This document shows positions 5,389-14,450 of a DNA stretch of 21,552 bases, one piece after another (position 1 is the first letter of the stretch; every line of letters begins with the position of its first letter). Both the position numbers and the translations under genes were made by a program. The stretch comes from an uncultured Candidatus Melainabacteria bacterium (lineage in GTDB: Bacteria; Cyanobacteriota; Vampirovibrionia; Gastranaerophilales; Gastranaerophilaceae), in assembly GCA_937895785.1 (NCBI GenBank), contig CALBKW010000138.1, positions 1 to 21,552 of the forward strand. The letters run 5' to 3'. The notes beneath the pieces are model-generated. The model was given only the letters and a program-made list of their open reading frames with translations. It ran no database searches and was not told the origin of the DNA.

Positions 5389-7851
5389 TTATTCTCTGAA
5401 CGAAATTTCGCTGTATGCTTTTTGTAAACCAGTTTTAACTGCAGACATTTGTTTTTCAATAACGTCTTCAGTCAAAGTTGCATTAGCATCTTGCAATTTA
5501 ATTCTGAAAGCAACGCTCTTGAAGCCTTCTTTGATGTGTTCACCTTGGTAAACGTCGAAGATTTCAGAACCTTTAAACAAGTTACCTTGAGCCGATTTTT
5601 TAATAACTTTTTGAATATCTGCAAATGTAACATCTTCTGGAATTACAAAAGCCATATCTCTTTGTACTTCTGGATATTGTGGTAATGGTTTAAATTTAGC
5701 CACTGTTTCGTGCATACAAGATAAGATTTCATCTAGGTTTACTTCAAAAATGTATGCATCTTGGTTCAATTTCATTTTATCTTTCAACAATGGATGAATT
5801 TGACCGAAGAAACCGATATTTTTAGGTTGTTTGCCTAACATAACAAGTTTTGCAGTTTTGTATGGGTGCATAAAGTTTACGTCTTCGCAAGCGTGAATTT
5901 GGATTCTGTTTTCTAGTCCTAATTCTGATAGCAATTTTTCAAATACACCCTTAAGTGTGTAGAAATCAGTTTTTTGAACTTGTTGCCATTTAGAATTTTC
6001 GACGTCACCAGAAATAATACCTGCAAGGGTTTTAATTTCAGAAACACCTGCATTTTCGTGAGTTGTTTCTTGGTCTTTCAAGTAAATTCTACCGATTTCA
6101 TAAGCCCAATAGTTCTTTTGACCGTTGTCGTAATTGTTTTTAAAACAGCTCAAGATGTTTGCTGACATACATTGACGAAGCATTGAGTAATCTTCACTTG
6201 CTGCGTTTGCAACTTTTACAGCTTTTGAATCATCATAAGTCATCATAAATTGGTCTAATAGAGGTTTGCCGATTAATGAAGTAGTTGCAATTTCGTTCAA
6301 TCCGCAAGAACGCATAATGTTATGAACTTTTGCAGTTGTTTTTTCTTCCAAGGTGATTGTTGGTGTACCATTCTTTTCTGGAAGTGTTGGTGCAACTTTG
6401 TCATAACCGTAAATTCTTGAAATTTCTTCAATTAGGTCGATTTCTCTGTAAACATCATCAACCCTGAATGATGGAACTTCAACTTTTGCAGCAATTTCGT
6501 TTTTACCTAAAATAGTGAATCCTAATTTTTCAAGAATTGTTAGAGCTTTTTCTGCTGGAATTTCAACACCTAAGATGCGTTTAATTTCTGAATATCTTAA
6601 TGTAATTGGTTCAATTTTGTTTGTATCGTCACCAGTTTTAACAAGTCCGTCAACTTTAGCATCTGCGTATTCAGCTAATAATTGCATTGTACGCATTAAA
6701 GCTTGATTTACAGCACCGATATCAATACCACGTTCAAATCTAGCACTTGCTTCTGAACGGTAACCAACACTTCTTGCGCTCTTTCTATTGGCAGATGGTA
6801 CAAAGTATGCAGCTTCTAGGGCAATTGAAGTTGTATTATCGTCGATTTCTGAATTTGCACCGCCGAATACACCGCCTAAACATACAGGAGCTTCTTTGGT
6901 TGCGATTAGAACGCTGTCGTGAGTTAAGTTTCTTTCAACTTCGTCTAAAGTTACAAGTTTTTCACCTTCGTTTGCACGTCTTACGCACAAGTAGTTGTTT
7001 AATTTGCTTCTATCAAAAGCGTGAAGGGGAGTTCCAAGTTCTAATAGTACGTAGTTTGTAATATCTACAACATTGTTAATTGCTCTCATGCCTGATGCAA
7101 CAAGTCTTTTTTGCATCCAGTCTGGAGATTTTTTGATTTTAACGTTGCTCAACAAACCTAAAGAGTAGTATTTGCAAACATCTGTGTCTTTAATCTCAAC
7201 TTCAAATCCGTCGTTTCCGTATTCTACAGTTGCTTCAAGTGGTGAATATTTTAAATGTCTGTCGAAAATAGCACATAATTCACGTGCTACACCAATAATT
7301 GACATTTGGTCACCTCTGTTTGCAGTAGGTGCAACATTAAGAACAACATCTTCTTCAAGACCTAAAACATCTTCTAGGTTTTTGCCAAGTTCAATGTCGT
7401 CAATAAATCTGTTTAAGATTAAGATACCGTCTTCTTCTTGATAATTTCTATCGCTTAAACCTAGCTCATCAGCAGAGCATAACATACCTTGAGATTCTAC
7501 ACCTCTGATTACGGCTGGTGTCAAAGTGAATGTTTCACCTGTTTTACGGTCTAAAACTTGTGAACCTACTGATGCGTAAGGAATAATTTGACCTTCTTCA
7601 ATATTTTGCGCACCGCAAACAACTGTTTTTACTGTACTACCAATGTTTACATCTACTAAGTGAAGTTTATCAGCATTTGGATGTTGATTAATTTTTTCAA
7701 TTTTTGCTGTAATAATGTTTGTGAATTTTGGCTTGATATAGTCAATTTCTTCAACTTCTAATCCGCTCATAGTAAGTTCATGAGCAATTTGTTTTTCATC
7801 AATTCCGTCTAAATCAACGAAATCTTTTAACCAGTTAAGCGATACTTGCAT
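5389..7851 (-). CDS. pheT: Phenylalanyl-tRNA synthetase beta subunit
   Basis: 820 residues, normal for the bacterial beta chain, which pairs with PheS in a heterotetramer to charge tRNA-Phe. It opens with the typical MQVSLNWLKDFVDL. The tRNA-binding (OB) domain spans about 40-150 (HPNADKLHLVDV), the B3/B4 editing domain about 210-380, the B5 domain about 400-475, a catalytic-like core follows, and the C-terminal FDX-ACB anticodon-binding domain starts near 725 (FKPLPQYPEVQRDMAF). All parts are present with no frameshift. The ATG overlaps the end of the phosphohexomutase gene by 17 bp, and AAGGAG inside that gene serves as ribosome site. pheS is not in the window, so the two subunits are encoded apart. 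Confidence 0.97.
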   Translation of the reverse strand: MQVSLNWLKDFVDLDGIDEKQIAHELTMSGLEVEEIDYIKPKFTNIITAKIEKINQHPNADKLHLVDVNIGSTVKTVVCGAQNIEEGQIIPYASVGSQVLDRKTGETFTLTPAVIRGVESQGMLCSADELGLSDRNYQEEDGILILNRFIDDIELGKNLEDVLGLEEDVVLNVAPTANRGDQMSIIGVARELCAIFDRHLKYSPLEATVEYGNDGFEVEIKDTDVCKYYSLGLLSNVKIKKSPDWMQKRLVASGMRAINNVVDITNYVLLELGTPLHAFDRSKLNNYLCVRRANEGEKLVTLDEVERNLTHDSVLIATKEAPVCLGGVFGGANSEIDDNTTSIALEAAYFVPSANRKSARSVGYRSEASARFERGIDIGAVNQALMRTMQLLAEYADAKVDGLVKTGDDTNKIEPITLRYSEIKRILGVEIPAEKALTILEKLGFTILGKNEIAAKVEVPSFRVDDVYREIDLIEEISRIYGYDKVAPTLPEKNGTPTITLEEKTTAKVHNIMRSCGLNEIATTSLIGKPLLDQFMMTYDDSKAVKVANAASEDYSMLRQCMSANILSCFKNNYDNGQKNYWAYEIGRIYLKDQETTHENAGVSEIKTLAGIISGDVENSKWQQVQKTDFYTLKGVFEKLLSELGLENRIQIHACEDVNFMHPYKTAKLVMLGKQPKNIGFFGQIHPLLKDKMKLNQDAYIFEVNLDEILSCMHETVAKFKPLPQYPEVQRDMAFVIPEDVTFADIQKVIKKSAQGNLFKGSEIFDVYQGEHIKEGFKSVAFRIKLQDANATLTEDVIEKQMSAVKTGLQKAYSEISFRE

Positions 7852-9220
7852 TTCTTATATTCTCCTTAAATTCTTCTAATTTTTCTAAACTGTCACATTC
7901 AATGTAGATTCTAAGTAAAGGTTCTGTTCCGCTAGGACGAACTAAAATCCAGCTTCCGTCATCAATGTAAAGTTTTACACCATCAATTTTATTGATACGT
8001 ATAACTTTATGTTCGCCAAGTTCTTTTAGATTTTCAGCCTTTTCTAGCTTTTCTTTTACTTGTTCTTGATTGTCTAATTTGCTGTCAATTCTGTCATTGT
8101 AGAATTTTGAGCCAATAAATTTGTATAAATCTTCTTGAAGTTGAACAAGAGTTTTGTGTTCATAAGCCATAGCTTCAAGAATTAATAAATTTGCTAAAAT
8201 ACCGTCTTTTTCTGGGATATGACCTTGAATAGAAAGTCCGCCAGAATCTTCACCCGCAATGATTGGATTGTATTTTCTCATTGCTTCGCCTACGTGTTTA
8301 AAACCAACGGCTGTTTCTACAAGTTCTGTATTTGTTTTCTTAGCCATTAAGTCTAAAAGAGTGCTGCCGCCAACAGTTTTAACTAATGAACCTTGAAGTC
8401 CTTTGTTTTTAGTTAAATGTAGCAATAAAATTGCCATAATTTCGTTTGGTGTAACGTAATTACCTTTTTCGTCAATAACACCGTATCTATCGCCGTCACC
8501 ATCGTTTGCAAAACCAACGTATCCGTGTTTGTTCTTAATCATTTCAATTAATTCTTGCATATATTGAGGTTTAGGCTCTGGCATACCACCCCCAAAGTTA
8601 GGGTCATGTTTCATGTGTAAACTTTTGAATTTGATGCCGTGATCTTTTAAAATTTTGTCAAAATAACCGATAGTTGCAGAATATAGACCGTCAAAAATAA
8701 TGTCTATTTTTGCTTTTTTAATTCTATCAAAGTCAATTAATGTTTCTAAATGTTTGAAATAATCTTTTGAAAAATTGTAGTATTCAAAAGAACCGTCAAG
8801 ACTATTTTCAATACTTTCGCCAATATTTTTAACTATTTCGTCTGTAATTTCGCTAGTTGCAGGGCCAGCGTAATCTGGTATGAATTTTAAACCTAAATAT
8901 TTTGGTGGGTTATGACTTGCTGTAAACATTATTGCACAAGCATCCAAGTGTTTTGCACTGTATGCTAAAACAGGTGTTGGTATAACTTTTTTGCTATACA
9001 AAACAGAAAAACCTTTTTGTACAAGAGTGTCTGCGCAAAGTTTTGAGTATACATCAGCCATGTTTCTTGGATCATAGCCAATGATAATTTTTTTGTTTAA
9101 ACCGAAATTGTCTGAAATGTACTTAGCTATTGCATTTGTTGCAAGAGCAACGTTTTCAGAGTTAAAATCTTCACCTACTACGGCTCTCCAACCGTCTGTC
9201 CCAAATTTTATGTTTGTCAT
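7835..9220 (-). CDS. Phosphohexomutase (phosphoglucomutase/phosphomannomutase family)
   Basis: 461 residues, a full alpha-D-phosphohexomutase that moves phosphate between C1 and C6 of a hexose via a phosphoserine. FGTDGWR is at 6-12, the catalytic loop TASHNP at 100-105 with Ser102, the Mg loop DGDGDR at 240-245, the sugar-specificity loop GEDSGG at 323-328, and the phosphate-binding RPSGTEP at 428-434. GEDSGG is closer to PGM/PMM-type loops than to the GEQSGH of GlmM, so glucose or mannose phosphate is more likely than glucosamine phosphate; this is inference. The product would feed cell-surface sugar synthesis. A promoter at 9241-9269 and AAGGG before the ATG support the start. pheT follows with a 17-bp overlap. 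Confidence 0.93.
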   Translation of the reverse strand: MTNIKFGTDGWRAVVGEDFNSENVALATNAIAKYISDNFGLNKKIIIGYDPRNMADVYSKLCADTLVQKGFSVLYSKKVIPTPVLAYSAKHLDACAIMFTASHNPPKYLGLKFIPDYAGPATSEITDEIVKNIGESIENSLDGSFEYYNFSKDYFKHLETLIDFDRIKKAKIDIIFDGLYSATIGYFDKILKDHGIKFKSLHMKHDPNFGGGMPEPKPQYMQELIEMIKNKHGYVGFANDGDGDRYGVIDEKGNYVTPNEIMAILLLHLTKNKGLQGSLVKTVGGSTLLDLMAKKTNTELVETAVGFKHVGEAMRKYNPIIAGEDSGGLSIQGHIPEKDGILANLLILEAMAYEHKTLVQLQEDLYKFIGSKFYNDRIDSKLDNQEQVKEKLEKAENLKELGEHKVIRINKIDGVKLYIDDGSWILVRPSGTEPLLRIYIECDSLEKLEEFKENIRNASIA

Positions 9221-9240
9221 TTTTCTTCCCTTTTGGTAAA

Positions 9241-9269
9241 ATTATAATAAAAACAAGGAGAATTATCAA
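9241..9269 (-). promoter_or_regulatory. Promoter for phosphohexomutase-pheT, overlapping the pheA ribosome site
   Basis: On the minus strand: TTGATA (9269-9264), a 17-bp spacer, TATAAT (9246-9241), giving a leader of roughly 14 nt. The -35 box touches the pheA start codon. The -10 is symmetric (ATTATAAT, 9241-9248), so it also offers a TATAAT on the plus strand for pheA, though with no good -35 there. Confidence 0.65.
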
Positions 9270-10132
9270 TGAATTTTTTATCAAACGTTATGCGAATTGC
9301 ATTTTTAGGACCAGGTGGGTCTTATGCAGAAATAGCAAAGGACGAATTTAAGGATAAATATGATATTTACCCAGAAGAACACCCTTTGAATATGATTAGT
9401 CGCGTAATTGATTATGTTGATGATAATCCTATGTCTATCGGGGTTATTCCGATTGAAAATTCAATTGAAGGGGCGGTTAGAGAATCAAGTGACTGTTTGA
9501 TTAAAACTAAAAATCCTAATATCAGAATTTTATCTGAATTGGTTATTCCAATACATCACTGTTTATTATCAAAAGTTACTGAATTGTACAGTATTACAGG
9601 TGTAATTTCTCACCCTCAAGCAATAGCACAATGTCATAACTTTATTTCAACTCAACTTCCAATGAATTTGGATATCGTAAGAGCATCAAGTACAGCAGAA
9701 GCTGCAAGAATGCTTGACGGCTATAATCTTACTTATTCTGCAATTGGTAGTAAAAAGACTGCTCAATTGTACAACTTGAATATTATTTGCGAAAATATTA
9801 ATGATGAACCAAACAATCAAACCCGCTTTGCTTTGATTGGTGATTATGAAACTCCAATTACAGGCAATGATAAGACAAGTATCGCGTTCTCAACCGAAAA
9901 CAAATCAGGTGCATTATTAGAAATGCTTGAAATTTTCTCAAAACACAATATCAATTTATCTTATATCGATTCTCGTCCTTCAAAAACTAAGTTTGGTGAA
10001 TATACATTCTATGTTGATTTTGACGGACATTGTAAAGAGGATAAGATTCATAACGCATTAGAAGAAATCCAATCAAAAGCAAAATTCTACAGGTTTGTAG
10101 GTTCTTATGAAAAACACCACATGGCAGTATAG
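9269..10132 (+). CDS. pheA: Prephenate dehydratase with ACT domain
   Basis: 287 residues, monofunctional. It converts prephenate to phenylpyruvate, the committed step to phenylalanine. The catalytic domain (about 8-190) shows GPGGSYAE at 14-21, PIENSIEG at 61-68, SHPQA at 114-118 and the TRF motif at 185-187. The C-terminal ACT domain (about 200-280) holds SGALLEML and IDSRPSK-xxx-EYTFYVDFDGH, the phenylalanine-binding signature, so feedback inhibition by Phe is expected. No chorismate mutase domain is fused. The ATG at 9269 is chosen over the in-frame ATG at 9290 because AAGGAG stands correctly upstream of the first. It is divergent from the operon that carries pheT, placing Phe synthesis beside Phe-tRNA charging. 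Confidence 0.95.
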   Translation: MNFLSNVMRIAFLGPGGSYAEIAKDEFKDKYDIYPEEHPLNMISRVIDYVDDNPMSIGVIPIENSIEGAVRESSDCLIKTKNPNIRILSELVIPIHHCLLSKVTELYSITGVISHPQAIAQCHNFISTQLPMNLDIVRASSTAEAARMLDGYNLTYSAIGSKKTAQLYNLNIICENINDEPNNQTRFALIGDYETPITGNDKTSIAFSTENKSGALLEMLEIFSKHNINLSYIDSRPSKTKFGEYTFYVDFDGHCKEDKIHNALEEIQSKAKFYRFVGSYEKHHMAV

Positions 10133-10156
10133 CTTGTGGTGTTTTTCTTTTTTTTT
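10109..10156 (+). terminator. Intrinsic terminator overlapping the end of pheA
   Basis: GAAAAACACCAC (10109-10120) pairs perfectly over 12 bp with GTGGTGTTTTTC (10136-10147), followed by nine T. The left arm encodes the last residues of pheA and the stop codon (10130-10132) sits in the loop. The A/T feet make it usable for the convergent dacB-type gene as well. Confidence 0.88.
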
Positions 10157-10172
10157 ATAAATTTAATGTTTG

Positions 10173-11528
10173 TTAGAACTTGTCATAAAATGCTTTTACG
10201 ATAAATTCTTCAAGCATTTTCTTGTTGCTTTCGTTTGATTTTCCGTCATTGATGTAAATGCTGAATGCATAAGTTTTACCGCTTTTTGCTGTCATTAAAC
10301 CTGTAATTCCGCTGATATTTGACAATGTTCCAGTTTTAGCCCAAAGCTTGCCTTGCATATTGAAAAATCTATTTCTCAATGTCCCTTCTTGAGGTTTTGT
10401 TAGCATTGTTTCAAGCTTTTCTTTACCGAAGATATTTGTTGTTTTTACCATATAATCTGACATAAAATCTGCTGTTACAAGGTTGTTTTTAGAAACACCG
10501 CTACCATCAGTAAGACGAATTTTTGAACAATCAAGTTTGTTAATTGAACAATATGTGTTAAACATAGCAATCGCTGATACAGCACTACCCGTACCGTTCA
10601 CGTGTTTTCCCCCTGCAAGTTTGAATACAGTTTCTGCAACTAGATTATTGCTATTTTTTAAAACGTCAGTTGTAGCTAAGCTTATAGGGTGTTTTATTTC
10701 CGCAACTTTTATAGCACCCTTTGGTAATTTGGCTTTTGGATATTTGCCGTAGTAGCTTAATTTAGCTTTTGCAAAAGTGTCGTCCATTCTCAATAAGAAG
10801 TATCTTCTTAAATAATTGATTGGAATTTGAACTTTAACTGTTTTTGCTACTGGTCCTGAAACAGTTAGAGAATCAGGCGAGATATAGTTTTCTCTTGAAA
10901 AGTCTACCTTTGTTTCATTCAAAGTTGTTTTGGTTTGGTTCAAGAAAGTTGTTGGGTAAAAAATGCTTGTAAAAATGTCTGCTGGTGCGCCAACTTTTGT
11001 TGGACTAACAATGATTGTGTACAAGTTTCTATCCAAATTGTATGAACCAAACTTTGGCATTAAAACGTTTAAATCGTCGTCCCATTGCCAGCCTTCGCCC
11101 CAATTTTGGTTATCTAAAATTGTGTCATCGATGTATAAATTTTTAACTTCACTTTTTTGTGCTAATTTCAATTGTGAAATTAAGTTGTATAAATCACTTG
11201 TTGTTAAATATGGGTCTGCGCCTAAAACTAGGTAATAATCACCTGCTTTTGTTTTGTAGATACTTGTTGAAAAGTTGTAATTTTCGCCAAGTACAGTTAG
11301 TGCAGGTAAGTATGTCAATAATTTTTGTGTAGATGCTGGTGATGTTGGAATTTCAGAATTTAACTCTGCCACAGTTTTTCCAGTTGACAAATCTTTGAAC
11401 GATACAGATACAGCCCCTTTTTGTATACCTGAATTGTGAATAACTTTATTAAAAATTGCGCTATCCATTGCGTTTGCGCATTGTGAAAATAAAATTATTG
11501 AAAATAATGTGAATAATATCTTTTTCAT
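10173..11528 (-). CDS. dacB: D-alanyl-D-alanine carboxypeptidase/endopeptidase, PBP4 (DacB) family
   Basis: 451 residues with a signal peptide (cleavage near ANA, residue 20). The three penicillin-binding motifs are intact: SxxK as STQK with Ser66-Lys69, SxN as SNN at 293-295, and KTG at 398-400; DGSG at 341-344 is typical of peptidase family S13. The long insert between the first two motifs (about 75-285) matches the PBP4 class-C layout. It trims or opens peptidoglycan peptides in the periplasm. AAAGGA ahead of the ATG lies inside the end of the amidase gene, with a 2-bp gap, so it is the last gene of a three-gene run. The 'dacB' symbol reflects the family; other S13 enzymes have similar roles. 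Confidence 0.9.
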   Translation of the reverse strand: MKKILFTLFSIILFSQCANAMDSAIFNKVIHNSGIQKGAVSVSFKDLSTGKTVAELNSEIPTSPASTQKLLTYLPALTVLGENYNFSTSIYKTKAGDYYLVLGADPYLTTSDLYNLISQLKLAQKSEVKNLYIDDTILDNQNWGEGWQWDDDLNVLMPKFGSYNLDRNLYTIIVSPTKVGAPADIFTSIFYPTTFLNQTKTTLNETKVDFSRENYISPDSLTVSGPVAKTVKVQIPINYLRRYFLLRMDDTFAKAKLSYYGKYPKAKLPKGAIKVAEIKHPISLATTDVLKNSNNLVAETVFKLAGGKHVNGTGSAVSAIAMFNTYCSINKLDCSKIRLTDGSGVSKNNLVTADFMSDYMVKTTNIFGKEKLETMLTKPQEGTLRNRFFNMQGKLWAKTGTLSNISGITGLMTAKSGKTYAFSIYINDGKSNESNKKMLEEFIVKAFYDKF

Positions 11529-11530
11529 AT

Positions 11531-12343
11531 CTAATATTCCTTTACTTCATAACTTTTGTGAACATCTTTTAGCACTGTACATTTAGCCCTAAATTCGTTT
11601 TGTTCTTCAAAATCTAATGTTGCAGAAATTGCACCTTCGCCTGATGTGATTTCTGCCAAGTTATCGCCTTTATAATTAATTATTGTTGATTTTCCGAGAT
11701 TAAATTCGCCGTGTTCAATCGCTCCAGATTGTGTTAGAGCAACAAAATAACATTGATTTTCAACCGCACGAGAGTGTGTCATTGAAACCCAAGGAATTTC
11801 CTTTTTTGAGCCCCAAGCTGCCATATTAACCATTAAATCAACACCTTTGTACGCATAAGCTCTGTATATTTCAGGAAATCTTATGTCATAGCAAATTGTT
11901 AAACCAATTCTAACACCTTCGATGTTTACTATTACAGAGTTTGAACCTTCTGTAATGTATGTACCTTCTTTATCTCCGTAGTATGAGAATAAATGGCATT
12001 TGTCATAAGTTGCAATTAATTCACCTTTTCTATTTATCACAGGGCAAGTATTAAACAATTTTTTACCTTTTTTAGTGATAAAACTTCCGCCGATGATGTT
12101 GACATTGTGAGTTTTCGCCAAATCAGATAAGGTTCTTATAACTTCACTATCATCAAGGCTTTCTGCCGATTCAGGAAAATAATCGCAAGCCCAACCAACA
12201 GTCCAAACTTCAGGTAAGATGATTACATCTGTTTCAGGTCTTGCATTGTTATTGATTAATTCTTTTATCTTTGTGATATTTTGTTTTTTATCCCCAAGTA
12301 CTGATGACATTTGAATTGCCATCACATTTAGATTTTTGGTCAT
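11531..12343 (-). CDS. Carbon-nitrogen hydrolase (nitrilase superfamily, omega-amidase-like)
   Basis: 270 residues with the nitrilase catalytic triad: Glu45 (LPEVW), Lys115 (YDKCHLF) and Cys151 (TICYDIRFPEIYR). The DxRFPE motif after the Cys is typical of omega-amidase/YafV- and Nit2-like members, which hydrolyse alpha-keto acid amides such as 2-oxoglutaramate. That substrate is an inference; deaminated glutathione is an alternative. No signal peptide, so cytosolic. Its ATG overlaps the stop of the DUF374 gene by 4 bp (ATGA) and has no clear ribosome site, which points to translational coupling. Confidence 0.88.
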   Translation of the reverse strand: MTKNLNVMAIQMSSVLGDKKQNITKIKELINNNARPETDVIILPEVWTVGWACDYFPESAESLDDSEVIRTLSDLAKTHNVNIIGGSFITKKGKKLFNTCPVINRKGELIATYDKCHLFSYYGDKEGTYITEGSNSVIVNIEGVRIGLTICYDIRFPEIYRAYAYKGVDLMVNMAAWGSKKEIPWVSMTHSRAVENQCYFVALTQSGAIEHGEFNLGKSTIINYKGDNLAEITSGEGAISATLDFEEQNEFRAKCTVLKDVHKSYEVKEY

Positions 12344-13044
12344 TTTTGTTTTTTGTATGCCTCTTTAAAAGCTTCTGGAGCCTTCTTTTCTAAGTCTAGT
12401 AGCGCGTCTTTTAGTTGTTGTTTTACGCGGATATCTTCTTCTACATCAGCATCTTCTGATATGTATATTGGTTCTCCATACAAAATTACGATTTTTGTGA
12501 AGCCCATTGGAATTTCAAATTTGTCCCAAGTTGGAAGTCTTAACAAGCTTTTGTTAGGTGAATACCAAGTCATTGGAATAATTGCAGCGCCAGTTTTCTT
12601 TGCAACTTTGATAACTCCGTTTTTAACCTCGTGGTATGGACCAGCAGGACCGTCCACCATGATTGCTACATTTTGACCTTCCTTTAAGCGGTCAATCATT
12701 TGCAATGTTGCTTGCATACCACCTTTTCGGCGTTCACCCTTGTTGTCTTTTGAACCACGAACAGTGTTAAAGCCCCATTTGTGTACTACTCTTGCAATTA
12801 TTTCGCCGTCGTCAGAGCGACTAATCAAAATGTTAACGTTTTTTCTTTTTTCAAACGGGATTCCGTGTAAACTGCATTGTTGAGCATGCCACATGGCGAA
12901 AACGACGTTGTTTTCTTGCTCTGGGTAATTTACGTTTCTAATTTCAATCATTCTTTCAAGAATTCTAAAAAGAGCGTAAACCCCATCAGAAGCCCACCCT
13001 ATGGCTTTTTTGCTATCAATATGTAATGCGCGTAAAATATCCAT
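12340..13044 (-). CDS. DUF374 family protein, lysophospholipid acyltransferase-like
   Basis: 234 residues matching the DUF374 group of the glycerolipid acyltransferase fold. Signatures seen are MWHAQQ with His53, SRSDDGEIIARVV at 75-87 followed by RGS, and DGPAGPYHEVKNGVIKVAKKTG from 131. Members are thought to acylate lipids or lipid A-like precursors at the inner membrane, but function in this branch is poorly proven. There is no ribosome site before the ATG, and a TATAAT on the minus strand (13056-13051) ends only 6 bp from the start codon, so a very short or absent leader is possible. It heads the run DUF374-amidase-dacB and follows the histidine kinase with a 23-bp gap. Confidence 0.82.
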   Translation of the reverse strand: MDILRALHIDSKKAIGWASDGVYALFRILERMIEIRNVNYPEQENNVVFAMWHAQQCSLHGIPFEKRKNVNILISRSDDGEIIARVVHKWGFNTVRGSKDNKGERRKGGMQATLQMIDRLKEGQNVAIMVDGPAGPYHEVKNGVIKVAKKTGAAIIPMTWYSPNKSLLRLPTWDKFEIPMGFTKIVILYGEPIYISEDADVEEDIRVKQQLKDALLDLEKKAPEAFKEAYKKQK

Positions 13045-13067
13045 AGTTTCATTATACTATAAAAGTT

Positions 13068-14363
13068 TTAATTATTAGTGTTTTCGTTTATATTTGGAAT
13101 ACGAATACAGAACTCTGTACCTTGTCCTTCTTCACTGTTAACCGTAATTTCACCGCCGTGAGATTTAGTAATTTGTTGTGCCAAGTACAAGCCTAAACCA
13201 GTTCCGATTTTTCTGAATTTTTTAGCTGTAGAGTAGTATTTTTGGAAAACTTTTTCAATATCTTCTTTTGAAATACCTTTGCCGTGGTCAATTACAGAAA
13301 TATTAACATCTGTAGCTGTTTTTACAACTTTTACATCTATGCTTTTGCTTGTATCACTATGTAGAATTGCATTTTGAATTAAGTTTTTTATAACTCGTTT
13401 TAGTTGAATTTTGTCTGCTGTAATTGTAATATTTTCATATTCTTTGAATTTAATTTTCATGTTGCTTTTTTCAGCAATTGGAGTCATTTCTGTCACAATT
13501 TCTTTGATAAACGGATTAATTTCAAACTCTTCAAGATATAGTGAAATACCGTTTTCTTTAATTTTATAAGTTTCAAGAAGAATTTGTACTAATTCAATTA
13601 ATTCTTTGTTTGAAACTTGCATGTTCTTTATTGCTTCTTTTTGTTTTTCGGTAATTGAACCAAATTTTTCGTCTAATAAGAAATCTAAAATATTTGATTC
13701 TGCAATGATTGGAACTTTCAAATCGTGTGTAAGTGTTGCTACGAAGTCTTCTTTTAAGTGTTCAAGTTCTTTTTGATTAGTAATATTTTTTAGAATTACG
13801 ATATATCGTTTCTTTTTGTCTTCAAGTTGAAGTTTCATTGTTGTTGCTTCAAATGCATCGTCAGAGTATGCTTTTATGAATACTTCAGTGTTTTCAAGTT
13901 TTTCAACAGGTGTTTCATCTGGAATATTGATATATTCCAGAATATTTTTTCTAAGTATTTCTTTGCCTTTTACATTAAACCATTGCAAAACTTTTGGAGT
14001 TGCTCTTAAAATTTTATATTTTCTGTCTACAATAAGTAAACCATCGGAAAGTGAGTTTAAAATGGCTTCTAAGAATTTGTTTTGGTGGATTAATTCTGTT
14101 TGTTGTTGAGTTACTTCTCGTTCTTTTTCACTTAAAGAATCAATTAGTTGGTTAACACTATCTGTCAATGTTTCGTATGATTCGGGATTTATTTTTTTCA
14201 TCTTTTTACCCAAATCACCATATCTAACTGACATTAAAGTTTCGTTTACAGCGCCAAGGTAATCGTTCATTTTGTACCAACGTTGTGTAGTTTTTTTCGA
14301 TACAATTAATAGCATCAAAAAAATAAAAATTACGAATAAGTTAAGTGCGAAAAACCAAATCAT
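13068..14363 (-). CDS. Membrane sensor histidine kinase (PAS-containing)
   Basis: 431 residues from the ATG at 14363, preceded by AAAAGG. An in-frame TTG at 14429 would add 22 basic residues but lacks a ribosome site and would leave only 21 bp to the divergent gene. The order is one membrane helix at 1-21, a HAMP-like linker/coiled coil (about 25-90), a PAS domain (about 98-195, LNSLSDGLLIVDRKYKI), the phosphoacceptor His213 in FVATLTHDLKVP, N-box Asn331 (NLIQNA), G1 DHGKG at 359-363 and G2 GTGLGL at 387-392. It should autophosphorylate on His213. There is almost no periplasmic sensor loop, so the PAS domain likely senses a cytosolic cue. No response regulator gene is adjacent. Confidence 0.9.
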   Translation of the reverse strand: MIWFFALNLFVIFIFLMLLIVSKKTTQRWYKMNDYLGAVNETLMSVRYGDLGKKMKKINPESYETLTDSVNQLIDSLSEKEREVTQQQTELIHQNKFLEAILNSLSDGLLIVDRKYKILRATPKVLQWFNVKGKEILRKNILEYINIPDETPVEKLENTEVFIKAYSDDAFEATTMKLQLEDKKKRYIVILKNITNQKELEHLKEDFVATLTHDLKVPIIAESNILDFLLDEKFGSITEKQKEAIKNMQVSNKELIELVQILLETYKIKENGISLYLEEFEINPFIKEIVTEMTPIAEKSNMKIKFKEYENITITADKIQLKRVIKNLIQNAILHSDTSKSIDVKVVKTATDVNISVIDHGKGISKEDIEKVFQKYYSTAKKFRKIGTGLGLYLAQQITKSHGGEITVNSEEGQGTEFCIRIPNINENTNN

Positions 14364-14450
14364 ATATAATAAACCTTTTTTGTATTTCTTTTCTGTTTTT
14401 ATGTTACTATATTTATAATTCAAATTCAACGATTATTAAAAGAGGCTCTT

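Noticed and set aside
5389..7851. Pseudogene or fusion in pheT because it is slightly long (820 aa)
   Set aside because: All domains are in order from the OB domain to the FDX-ACB domain with no break; lengths near 800 are normal.
9221..9268. T-box or attenuator for pheA or pheT
   Set aside because: The shared gap is 48 bp and contains promoter and ribosome-site elements only.
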